From contig OY288257.1 of assembly GCA_958450325.1 (NCBI GenBank), positions 17,069,873 through 17,133,872 of the forward strand: 64,000 nt of DNA. The letters run 5' to 3'. How positions within the stretch are numbered: the stretch's first letter is position 1; every line of letters begins with the position of its first letter. The notes beneath the pieces were generated by a model, which searched no databases, was not told the DNA's origin, and worked only from the letters and a program-made list of their open reading frames with translations. The position numbers and the translations under genes are program-made. This stretch comes from Agrostemma githago (taxonomy: Eukaryota; Streptophyta; Magnoliopsida; Caryophyllales; Caryophyllaceae). Below are positions 1 to 9,829 of the stretch, piece after piece.

Positions 1-492
1 ATGCCTAATTTCTTCGACCGGAGTTTGGTGAGAACGAAATGATTATTGTTTGGTGTAAGGAATACTAGCTTGGCTTTTACCTCCTCATGTTCATATCATT
101 TTGCTCGTTCTTACCCGATTAGCCTCACTTCATACCATATGTAAGTCCTTGACACGTGTCTTTACCTAATAGAATGCGTATGTACGGTTAGTAGAGATTG
201 ATTTCATGTTAGTTGCATGCATGTTATCCTAGGTCGCAGTTAGCTGAGTGTTTTGTCTTTCCGATTTTACTAACAATATCACCCTTGTTGTGTGATGAGC
301 GGCCCGTGAGAGTCCGATGTGGACGAGTCTAGCAAGGTTGAAGGTTCAGTATTGTTATCATCGGTCAAGCTTGTTGTATGTAGTTGTTTTCTTTAACTTT
401 AATCGTTGCGCATCGGTTTGGGTAACTTTGGAGCATACTCCGTTATAATCTATATACATTACATTAGGATTGAGTCTATTGTTTTGTGATTG
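1..492 (+). mobile_element. 3' internal tail of Athila-like element 1 (non-coding)
   Basis: This is the non-coding stretch before a 3' LTR. It is assigned to the element because it ends in an AGGA hairpin and purine tract followed directly by an LTR that starts TGATGTG, the arrangement seen in the two complete Athila elements of this window. No open frame is recognisable. The rest of the element lies before the window. Confidence 0.6.
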
Positions 493-527
493 CTTGAGGA
501 CAAGTAAGGGTTTGGTTTGGGGAGATT
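493..527 (+). promoter_or_regulatory. AGGA hairpin and polypurine tract of element 1
   Basis: The hairpin is CTTG (493-496), loop AGGA (497-500), CAAG (501-504). The purine-rich tract that primes plus-strand synthesis follows at 511-527 and abuts the LTR start at 528. The same order occurs at 43066-43105 and, on the minus strand, at 13864-13825. Confidence 0.7.
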
Positions 528-1490
528 TGATGTGTGTATTTTATATACACTTATTATGTCTTTTATGCACATATTCCCGTATTTATCGAGTAGTTTAAAC
601 TACCATTTTGCCCCGAAATGACTATTTTGTGGTGTGCATTGTATTTTTGCAGGAACGGAAGCCATGGGAGCTGAAACGAATCAAAATCGAGCCGAAACGA
701 AGCTGAGCGCAGAAGTGGGTCAATGATAGTCGACCGATTATTAAAATAGTCTACCGACCATGAGAATAGTCAACCAAATATTACAATAGTTGGCCGACTA
801 TTTGGGAAGCGGCAGAACTCAAATGAAAATAGTCGAGCGAGTATTAAAATAATCGGCTGACTATTTTCAGGGCCGCGGACATTTCATGTGTTAAGTAAGT
901 TGTTTCCTGAATTAGTTTTAAATGGGCTTAAGTGTATTTAAGAAGGAGTTAAATCAGAATTGAATGAGTTCTCTCACACAATTTACTCTCTTAATACTTC
1001 TAAACTTCTAGGTTTTAGTTTTCTCTTTTCTTGAACTCGGTTTTACGTACGATTGCATATTTTGAATCTTCTTCTTCTTTCATTTTGGTAATTTAATCTC
1101 TAACTCTTCTTCCTTCTTCCCTCTTTGTTCTTAATAATTCCTAGTGTCTTTAGATTGTTTATGCTTGATTTAATCTTATTATCATTCGTTACGTTTAATC
1201 TAGTAAAATCGCTTATCATTATTGTTGTTCTTAAATTAATTATGAGTAGCTAATTTCCCTGGCTAGGATTTAGAGGATCTGCGAATTGAATGTGGTCGCT
1301 AAATAGTTCATATATTTGTCAATGATATTGCGTCTGAGTTGTCAATTGCACTATATAATCGCGATTAGTCAGTTGATGCGCATGATTGATTAATTGAATT
1401 TGGTAAACTTAAACCTAAGATCGGAAGCCTGGTAAAAGTTAGCTGCTACAACACGTTAGTGTGCTCTAATAAGCTCGGAAGCCTTTTACT
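528..1490 (+). repeat. 3' LTR of Athila-like element 1, right end truncated or unclear
   Basis: The LTR starts TGATGTG directly after the purine tract. A TATA-like word (GTATTTAAG, about 933-941) precedes a pyrimidine-rich leader. No clear CA end is seen. At about 1490 the sequence passes into a word (GCGTAATGTTCTTGCAGAAT) that recurs at 2262 and 30138 outside this LTR, so the LTR is probably cut there. The other LTR is outside the window. Confidence 0.6.
726..865 (+). repeat. Array of degenerate palindromes, consensus AATAGTCGGCCGACTATT
   Basis: Six degenerate copies start with ATAGT or ATAAT at 726, 746, 766, 786, 829 and 849. The spacing is exactly 20 bp within the first four and within the last two. 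The consensus is a perfect 18-bp palindrome. The array lies about 70-210 bp upstream of the TATA-like word of the LTR. Confidence 0.75.
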
Positions 1491-3164
1491 GCGTAATGTT
1501 CTTGCAGAATTGCAAGGTAACACATTTTCAGTTGTATAGTCACACTCATTATGCTGTATAGTCACACTCATTATGTTGTAAAATCATGCAGTTGTACACT
1601 CATTGTAGTCACATATTCAGTTGTATAGTCACACTCATTATGCTGTATAGTCACACTCGCTATGTTGTAAAATCACGCAGCTCTAGAATACCTTGTGATT
1701 AAGGTATCATGCGTTTAATCATCTTCATCTTCATGCTTGTTTTATTTTTCATACCTTCTTTTTTGTCAAAAAAAAATGAAGGTTGAATATGGATGAATGG
1801 ACGACTGTGACTTTCCTCAGTAACGACATTCTAAAAAAATGAAAGTATTAATCACATACAAAAGTATTTAAACATTCATTAAATATTCAACCCCCATTCA
1901 TGTTGGTTTTTTTTATATTTGATTTCATGTTTGTAAGACGCATTTAAACATTCGGAAAATTACTGAAACGTTCCACTCTCCTATCACAAATATTACAATA
2001 GGTGATTGTTAGACGTAAAATGATCGAGCGACTTCGATATATAACATGTGTGACTGTAAGCACAACTTCATTCATCAAACAAAAAAAGAAGACTTTCTTC
2101 ATCTTCAAGCTTCGTTCATCCAAAAAAAAAGAACAACTTCATCTTTCAACTTCATTCATCCAACAAAAAAACATTCTAATTAATATATGTTCTAGTTAGA
2201 AATATTATTTTGATTGACTGTAAAACTATTTTAATTAAAAAAAAGAACAACTCATTTTGTGCGTAATGTTCTTGCAGAATTGCAAGGTCACACACTTTCA
2301 GTTGTATAGTCACACTCATTATGTTGTATAGTCACACTCATTATGTTGTAGAATCAGGCAACTGTACATTCATTGTAGTCAAATATTCAGTTGTATAGTA
2401 ACATTCATTATGTTGTATAGTCACACTCATTATGTTGACGTTTGACATTACGCACAAAATGAGTGTGATTCTACTACATGGCGAGTGTGACTATATAAAA
2501 TGAAAAAACAAAATCTGTCCCGATTATACAACATTACGAGTGTGACTATACAACATAGCGAGTGTGACTATACAAATACGACCACTTTTGGCTACAAACC
2601 AATTGGTGCACAGCTGCGTGGTTTTAAAGGTGAAAGGATGAGCGATTTTGCTAAAGATCTCGCATGATTATGAAACCAGAAAATAGCGACGGAAATATAT
2701 TTACATTAGAAAAAGTTCATCCTTTACATATAGTACATCAAACATAAAAAAATTCTAACCCACCAAACATCCTTTACATATAGTATGTCCATCCTAAAGC
2801 AAACTAACATTTCATCCCATAAAAACACTCAAGAGCTTAACGGTGGTCTCCGGTACGTGTGCAACAATACGTTGTCCAATTACGTGGTCGGACGTTGTAT
2901 CTTCCATGACCTTCTTCTTCCCACCGCCTCTATTACCAACATTCCTCTTTCCATTAGCCATTTCGCTGCAACAAAACACACAATCAATCTAAACCACACA
3001 ATGAATATGACTATACAAATGAATATGTGACTACAAAGAATTTACAACTGCGTGATTGTACAACATAATGAGAGTGACTATACAACTATAACTGGGTGAC
3101 TATACAACCTAAACGGTGTGATCCTACAACATAATGACTCTGATCCTACAACATAACGAATGTG
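1491..3164. repeat. Foldback and minisatellite-like repeat, left part
   Basis: Arrays of about 22 bp units around TATAGTCACACTCATTATGT run forward at about 1520-1690 and 2295-2440, and in reverse complement at about 2460-2575 and 3030-3164. The word CTCATTTTGTGCGTAATG at 2250-2267 recurs inverted at about 2453-2470. The block at 1678-1760 recurs forward at 30257-30340. The inverted layout is typical of a foldback element. The Tat element inserted into the reverse-oriented array. No gene is supported here; the small open frames are AT-rich and repeat-derived. Confidence 0.6.
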
Positions 3165-3951
3165 ACTATTGTGGACATGACATAGGTCCACCCCGACGCG
3201 GCCACGCGCGGGTTTGGGGAGGCGAATGAATCTCATGTGAGGTGGATCGAATTGAAATTTAAATCGAAGTGGAGTCGCCACCAAACTTTGGGGGAGTTCG
3301 GGCCCGTTTGAACCCACTCTATATCTTGATGGGCCATGCACAAAGTATGGTCCATTCGGATGTCAGATTTTATGGGGTTCGTCCCTTTGCATTTGATACG
3401 GATACCGACATTATCGGATACCGTGTATTGAATGACTCTCGTGTGCCAATGGATTCAGATATCCGGAAACCATGGTTCTGAGTAAGGGGTGAGGGTACGT
3501 GTTGGGAAGTTCACAAATAACACCCAATACCGCCCGCACTTAGCGGCCTCTACTAAGATATCGCTTAACTTTTGAATACGCGCGTTAGTAATACGATGAG
3601 ATGATGTGCAAACAACGTTTTGACTAAACGTGCGAATATTTGAATAAGTTGCTATGTCGATTTAATGCATCTAAAATTAACGTCAAAGTTGTATTTAGCA
3701 TGCGAGATTCGTTTTAGTACAATAAAACAAACGGAAATAAAATGCCAAAATAGAAACAAACGTGTTAGTAACGATAATAATGATAATAACGGTTTGCGAA
3801 TAATATAGAATGGTGTAACGAGATGATGCATGATTTTAGAAAGTAATAAATCACGTGATAGACTTGACATGTGTTGATCGAAGTCATAAAAATAATATTA
3901 TCGAGACTCGAAAAACGTTGTGGGATTCACGGTTTTGACGTGACAAAGGGC

Positions 3952-4172
3952 CACTCGATCGAGTCATTGAGGGACTCGACCGAGTGGACCTTGGAAAAAG
4001 TTTATGTCCCTGAATTTGAGGTGTCACTCGAACGAGTCATGGAGGGACTCGACCGAGTGAGCAGCCACTCGATCGAGTCATTGCGAGACTCGGCCAAGTG
4101 GTTCTCAAAGAACCTTCTGCCTCGGTTTTTGGGGTGCCACTCGATCGAGTGGGTTAGGCACTCGATCTAGTG
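3952..4172. repeat. CACTCGATCGAGTG palindrome array, downstream of the LTR TATA box
   Basis: Copies of the 14-bp palindrome or close variants start at 3952, 3973, 4025, 4046, 4066, 4087, 4138 and 4159. Within each group the spacing is 20 or 21 bp. On the element's strand the array lies downstream of the TATA box, in the transcribed leader part of the LTR. Confidence 0.85.
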
Positions 4173-4696
4173 CCCCCTATACGAACTAGGGTTCGTTTTG
4201 CAAGTTGTTATAGATTTCAAAATTGCTTTTTGATTTTGGTAAATTGCTAATTTGTCAAATCGGGCAGAAATATTGTATGATTTGTGCTCGATTCGGATTT
4301 TGATACTCATCGTATCCGGTATTTGATTATGAAATCAATATCGAATTATTAGAGCAAAATTTAGAAAAGATGTTGTAAGTCGTTTAAATCGAACTAAAAC
4401 GAAATAAATTATCTCCGTGTATAGTGTCGTGATTTGTTCTTTCGAACTATATGACAACTATTTTAGCATCAACGAATTCGAGTTAGTTAAATTTGTTGAC
4501 TAATTCGCTTAGATACGATATCCTACTATTGAGTTGATATCGGACGGGACTCGCTTAATTGTGGCTTGAGCACGGGAGTATCGAGATGTAGATGGAGTTA
4601 TGGTGGTTTAGGGTTTGCTAGATACTAGGGTTGTAAGTTGTATGGGAAAGTTAGGGTTTCGAAAAGTGTGTCCTTTATTGTGTTGCAAAAGGGAGG

Positions 4697-4847
4697 TATT
4701 TATAAGCATTGCTCAACTCCCCGACCTAGGGTTACTTGATCGAGTACCCTGATGGACTCGATCGAGTGGCCCAATATACGGAAATCAGAGGGCCTGCTAG
4801 AGGCCCACTCGATCGAGTGAGCTGAGTAGCTGACATTCGATCGAGTG
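4697..4847 (-). promoter_or_regulatory. Tat LTR promoter: TATA box with upstream palindromes
   Basis: The minus-strand TATA box is at 4697-4706. Palindrome copies start at 4733, 4755, 4806 and 4834, so they occupy roughly 30-150 bp upstream of the TATA box, where transcription-factor sites are expected. In the other LTR the same group starts at 28989, 29010, 29061 and 29081. An extra 8 bp in this copy enlarges the last interval from 20 to 28 bp. Confidence 0.7.
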
Positions 4848-5195
4848 GCTGAGGCGGACAAGATTTTTTGAGGATTTTGTGTTTGGATTGGATTCTTGAT
4901 ATTTTTTATGGCTGTTTTGTGTCTCCAAAACGGCTTTAACCGAGGTTTGGCTCGGTCGCTAAAAGTCGGTTTTATTTCCGGTGTCCGTTTAGACCCTTAT
5001 TTGATTGGAAACGACCCGCTGTGCCTGAATTTGAGGTTGGTTTTGTGAGATTTGTACTTCTTAAAAAGCCCAAGCCAAAAACTAACGGTTTTGAGCCCAT
5101 ATCCGAGAGCGTGAAAGCACGTTTGCGTCCGATCATCATCGAGTGTTTTTTGGAAACTGCTATAGACACCTAGTAGCTAAATGTGGGTGTCTACA

Positions 5196-5876
5196 GAGCC
5201 CCCACTCTAACTGAGGCTTGGACAAGGCGAAAGTCAGAGTAGCTACTAAGCCAATCAAGGATTAAGACCCGGTAGACTTCCGGTCGAGTCGTTTATAGTC
5301 CATTAAACTCACGTGAAGGGTCCGCCAGCCATAAGATAGAAATCATACCTGAGTTGACGATGATAATTCCGTGGGGAATCGGACTTGTCGTATAAGTCCT
5401 GGGTGCGCCTGTATATGGGCTCATCCCGTTCTGATTCGAGAGAAAATGCTGCCTTGGGCTTTCCGCTGGGGAGATATGTGAGCTATGCGGGCTTGTTTCT
5501 GAAGCCTTGAGTCGTACCTGTATAAGTCACATAAAGTTTCGCATGCAACATGTAGGTCAAAATATGACTCGCGCTGGGGAATAAAAATAAATTTTAGATT
5601 TTTTGAAATTTTTGAATTTTTGAAAATTTTGACTCTTTTGAAAAATTAGGAATGCTCGGGATGACTAATTCCTGTGCTGACATTTGAGGAATCTGAGACT
5701 GGGCCTGTGTGCTTAAGCCCTATTGGAATTAGGAAACTTCATGGAAAAAAGATATGGAAAGAGGGTTGTAGGGCTTGGTGTTATAAATACCCAATCCATT
5801 GTCTTAGTTTTCCTCACAACTTTCCCAATTTTCTTCTTCTTAAAAAAACTCCTTATTCTTTTCAAGAATTGTAGCC
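5196..5876 (-). other. Polypurine tract and 3' non-coding part of Tat; promoter of the PMD gene
   Basis: Read on the minus strand, a G-rich tract (about 5210-5196, AGTGGGGGCTC) abuts the 3' LTR and is the likely plus-strand primer site. On the opposite strand a TATA box (TTATAAATAC, 5781-5790) and a pyrimidine-rich leader precede the ATG at 5877. The rest shows no gene. Confidence 0.65.
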
Positions 5877-7652
5877 ATGGGAATTGAACGCTTGACCGTG
5901 ATGCTGCAGGAATGGTCCCGACGCTTTAGGGACACGGATAAGGTAACTTTGAACCAGACGGGTATTACTCAGCTGTATACGTTCCGTCAGATGAAGGTGG
6001 ATCGCTACTTTCTTGATGCTTGTTTGTCCTATTGGGACGACACATACCATGTCTTTGCCTTTCCTTGGGGCGAAATCTGTCCTTTACCCGAGGAGATCGC
6101 TGCTATGGGAGGATGGAACCCTATACTTCGTCCTGCTGTTCCGTTTTCTGTTCATGATCCAAGGAGGAAACTACGAGATTTTTTAGAACTTTCCCACAAT
6201 GAAGTATCTCGAATGGCTGAAGACGATACTATTTCTTTGATCGACCTGGCCGAGAAATTTATGAACCCGAATGATATCCGGGTCAGACCGATTCACAGCC
6301 GTAGGGCTTTCTCCTTTTGTATGCTCCATGTTTATGCCGTTGAAGATCACATGGATTTGTTGTCGTGCATGGACGATGTCCGTCTTTTTACTGTGGTTGA
6401 TCTGATGGAGACGGAGCACAGTCCGGCTTGGCTGATTATGGGAGAAATTATTCAGGGTTTGGATAACCGTAAGAGGGATTCGTCGGTTCGTCTGACTGGG
6501 AGTACCCGTTTATTACAGGTATATTGCTTGGGATTTTTCTGATTTTTCAAATTTTTTTGATTTTTTTTCGCGATTTGCTGCTACAGCGGGCACTCAATCG
6601 AGTGCCCTCATAAAAACCTCCTGTTTCGGCTTCAGAAGTGCCACTCGATCGAGTGACCCTTAGGCACTCGATCGAGTTCCCTTAGGCGGACATTGATTTC
6701 GTCTTGCGAACTCATATTTTTGTTTCTTTTTTCAGCTTTGGTTATTTGAGAGGTTATCAGTCATAGATCCTCCTCTAGACTTGAGTCGCTATCGTCCTAA
6801 CCAAGTGATGACAAGGAGACGGCCTTTTGATTTTTCTCGCCACATTACTCAAAAATATTGGGATGAAGTGCTGTCTTTTCATAGTGGTCCTTTGATCCGA
6901 TGGGTAGTGCCATGGTGGCCCATTTATGTTTGGACGGGGTTGGCTCCGAGGGATAAGGCTCGCTACTAGGTAATCTTGTCTTTCAGGCAGACGATCCATC
7001 TTTACCCTGACCGCATACTAAGGCAGTATGGTTGGTCCCAAAGGATCCCAGAGGTTGAAGCATTTGTGAGTGAATCTACCCAACTGACGGATGTGATGTG
7101 CGACACATGGATGCAGCGATGGTACACCCGGCATACTTGGCCCATTCCCAAATCTCTTCATTCAATTTGGGTATCAGATTCTTATGTGAGGTGGACTAAA
7201 GCAGATTCTGCCAAGGCCCGAGCTGCTTTAAAAGTTAATGAAGCTTTCCACCTGCTACGGAGGGAGCAAGTTAAAGATAATAGAGGTTTTTTTGACGAAG
7301 GCGACACTCCGGCTACACTTGTCCGTCTAATGTCAGGTCAGCGAGGGAGGACTAGGACTCAAGCTGAAGGGTCTAGTGCTAGAGGTGCGCAGGGGAGAGT
7401 GAGCCCCAGACTGACTTAGAAAGGAGACTTGGCCCAAGACTGGCAGTTCAGGACCGACTTGGCCCGCGAGATAGGCTACCTGAGCACGTACGGGCTCGAC
7501 TTGGACCGGTTACAATGGCCGAAGACCCGCTGTCGAAGAAACGGGTTCGAGCTAAGGAGGTTCCTTTGGTGATTCGGGAACGCTCGCCCCCGTCCCGGCG
7601 ATATCGGGCTCCACGTGACCCAAAGGACAAGGAAAAGGGCAAAATGCCCTAA
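5877..7652 (+). pseudogene. Antisense extra gene of Tat: plant-mobile-domain (PMD) protein
   Basis: The gene runs opposite to gag-pol. Exon 1 (5877-6518) and exon 2 (from 6736) are joined by a GT-AG intron, phase 0. Exon 1 contains a helix-rich PMD-like core: FLDACLSYWDDTYHVF, then FPWGEICPLPEEIAAMGGW. Exon 2 opens with LWLFERL, the usual PMD continuation. PMD proteins such as MAIN and MAIL1 of Arabidopsis act in transposon silencing, and many retroelements carry related domains. A TAG at 6967-6969 interrupts exon 2, most simply a former CAG. After the stop at 7417-7419, another frame stays open to TAA at 7650-7652 and encodes an Arg- and Pro-rich tail with RLGPR-like repeats, so a frameshift near 7400 is likely. 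The PMD assignment is by eye. Confidence 0.75.
6519..6735 (+). other. Intron of the PMD gene carrying the Tat palindromes
   Basis: It begins GTATATTGC and ends TTTTTTCAG. Three copies of the LTR palindrome (one variant CACTCAATCGAGTG at 6591, then 6642 and 6664) lie inside it. The last two are 22 bp apart. The same word is otherwise confined to the LTRs of this element. Confidence 0.75.
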
Positions 7653-8031
7653 ATACTAGTCTCCTTAGTTTTATTATTTAAGTATTATTACTATTTTTGT
7701 GGTGTGCTTGTTTTTTTTTTTTGTGATGTAATTTTGGAATTTTCGAGTTTATCGGGTTTTTAATGAAAGACATATTAGTGAATACCGTTTCCGTCTTTTT
7801 CGTTATTGCAGTGGTTGTACCTTTTTGAGGGGTTGCCTACGTATCCACAATTAGCGGAATCAAACCAAACGTAGTTCAAACATAGATTTTTTTTGCAATT
7901 CTGAAATACACCAAGATTATTAGTTCGAGATGTGCGACAGTAGGATAAATAATCCTAACTTATTGACTTGCTTATGATTTTGAAAATTTATAAATTTTTA
8001 TAAACTTTTGCAAATGACATTGAGATAAGGT
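7653..8031. other. Non-coding gap between the PMD gene and integrase
   Basis: AT-rich sequence with T-runs and an AATGAAA-like word, compatible with 3' ends of two converging transcripts (PMD on plus, integrase on minus). No other gene is seen. Confidence 0.5.
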
Positions 8032-9532
8032 TTAGGGGTAGTAACTCTTCAGCTGGTCCAAGTTGGTTGGGTTGACGAATTCATTCTCGTCCAAGTCTGT
8101 CAGCATCACTGCTCCTCCTAATAGGACCTTCTTTACCAAATACGACCCAGCCCAATTGGGCTTGAATTTTCCTCTTGGGTCGACTGGTAGTAAGGCCCAG
8201 ACTGATTTAAGAACCAGGTCCCCTTCCTTGATATTTCTGGGCCTAACCCTTTTGTTGAAGGCCCGTTGGATCCTCTTTTGGTATATCTGAATACTGTTGA
8301 GGGCCCGGGACCGTCGTTCGTCTAAAAGAACTAATGAATCGTATCGGGCTTGGACCCAATCTGCTTCAGAAACTTGGCTTTCAAGTAAAATCCTGAGGGA
8401 TGGCACTTCTAGCTCGACCGGTTGGACCGCTTCCATTCCATATGTCAAATAATATGGAGTTGCTCCGGGCGCGGTGCGAATTGACGTCCGATACCCCCAT
8501 AGGGCAAAAGGTATCTTCTCGGGCCAGTCCCGATAATTTTCAGCCATCTTTTTAAGTATGGTGACAATCGTTTTATTAGCTGCCTCTACCGCCCCATTTG
8601 TTTGGGGACGGTAAGGCGAAGATGTATGCCTTTGAATTTTATATTTCGCTAGCAAAGTAGCGGTTTCAGCTTGTAAATTGGTCCCGTGATCACTGATGAA
8701 CTCATGCGGGATCCCGTATCGGCATATAATCTTATTTTGGATAAATTTGGCAACATGCTTGGCGTTCAAGATCCGATAGGACTCGGCTTCGACCCATTTG
8801 GTGAAATAGTCGATAGCTACCAAAATGAAACAGTGACCTCCCGTCCCGGAAGGGTTTACCTTTCCAATTATGTCAATACCCCACGTTGAAAACGGTCATG
8901 GTGATGTCATGGTGTATAGTAGGGATGATGGCATGCGTTGTACATTGGCGAAGATCTGACAGTTATGGCAGTGTTTGACATATAACTGGCAGTCCGTTTC
9001 CATACTATTCCAATAATATCCGAGCCTCATGATTTTTCGGGCTAGCATATGAGCGTTCATATGCGGGCCATTTTCACCATCGTGTACTTCGGCCATGACT
9101 TTCTCGGCCTGTATCTTGTCGACACATAGGAGGAGAGCCCCCTGCGCTGTCTTCTTGTATAACTGTCCATCGTCCGTGCGAATGAGTTGGGTGGCCAATC
9201 TTCGCAGGGCTTTCTTGGCCCGGTTTTCAGTTCGCGGGTGATATTCTCTCGTCGTCAAATAGGTTAGAATAGCCTGATACCAAGGTTCCGGATCAGTTAT
9301 TTCGATGTCTTGGATGGCGTGGATATACGCCGCCTCGGACCGTCTTTCGACGCAAATTGGCATGCCGGTTAGATGTTCCAGGATATTCAATAAAGATGCT
9401 AATTTGGAAAGTGCATCTGCAAATTGGTTTTCCTCCGGGTAGATAGATGTATTTTACCTTTTGGAATTGTTTCTCGAGAACCCTTACTCGCGCTTGGTAA
9501 GCCACGAGATTGGCATTCTGAGTTTTCCAATT
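8032..9532 (-). pseudogene. Tat integrase (pol C-terminal part), disrupted
   Basis: This is the integrase that would insert the cDNA. The N-terminal zinc-binding segment is visible at about 9100-8960 (two His, then CHNC). The catalytic core includes WGIDIIGK, then ISDHGTNL and, about 34 residues later, GAVEAANK, giving the D,D,E residues. The C-terminal part ends at TAA 8032. Breaks: a TGA at about 8896-8898 between the two main open segments, probably from a Trp codon; a frameshift near 9420; and a TAG at 9533. The region follows RNase H directly, as expected for pol. Confidence 0.88.
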
Positions 9533-9829
9533 CTAGAGAGCTTGATTGATGACTAGAGATGAGTCAACATGGACCCGGAGGTTCGTTATTCCTAAATCAG
9601 CGGCGGCTTGCAACCCGTGAATGCATGCTTCATACTCGGTTGCGTTGTTAGTCACGTCGAAATCCAGTTTAATGAATAACGGGGTGTGCTCCCCTTTCGG
9701 TGATATTAGCAGAATCCTGACTCCGAATCCTCGGAAGTTGGACGCCCCATCAAAATACAAATCCCATGTCTCGGTGTCGGTATGGAATATTTCTTCATTT
9801 GGAAAGGCCCAAGTATCGGTGTGTCCTTC
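9533..9829 (-). pseudogene. Second (archaeal-type) RNase H of the Tat element
   Basis: The motif YFDGASN, then NNATEYEA, then VHVDSSLVINQ gives the expected Asp, Glu and Asp catalytic residues. An extra RNase H between the first RNase H and integrase is a hallmark of the Tat lineage, which supports the clade call. It is in frame with the upstream RT region but separated by a TAA at about 9830-9832, and ends at a TAG at 9533-9535. Confidence 0.88.

Larger units (their letters stand above)
3170..5195 (-). repeat. 3' LTR of the Tat element (2,026 bp)
   Basis: On the plus strand it starts TGTGGACATGAC and ends GGTGTCTACA. It is collinear with 26905-29445 but lacks about 0.5 kb, corresponding to about 28270-28797 of the other copy. 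The minus-strand TATA box (CTTATAAATA) lies at about 4697-4706. Two groups of CACTCGATCGAGTG palindromes flank it. Confidence 0.93.

Noticed and set aside
2002..3030. Short plus-strand frames near the left end
   Set aside because: AT-rich and repeat-derived, with no domain.
3078..3481. Frames within the Tat LTR start (also 26876-27258)
   Set aside because: Same frames in both LTR copies without domain; explained by LTR sequence.
3952..4172. Regularly spaced repeats as a CRISPR array
   Set aside because: The repeats are palindromic, only 14 bp, with 6-7 bp spacers, inside a plant LTR. No cas genes are present and the context is eukaryotic.
5600..5876. 66-codon frame 5674-5874 as an N-terminal extension of the PMD gene
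   Set aside because: It contains the TATA box of that gene and is separated from the ATG at 5877 by a stop.
6967..6992. A second short intron at the TAG of the PMD gene
   Set aside because: The GT-AG interval would be only about 17 bases, too short for a plant intron; a nonsense change is simpler.
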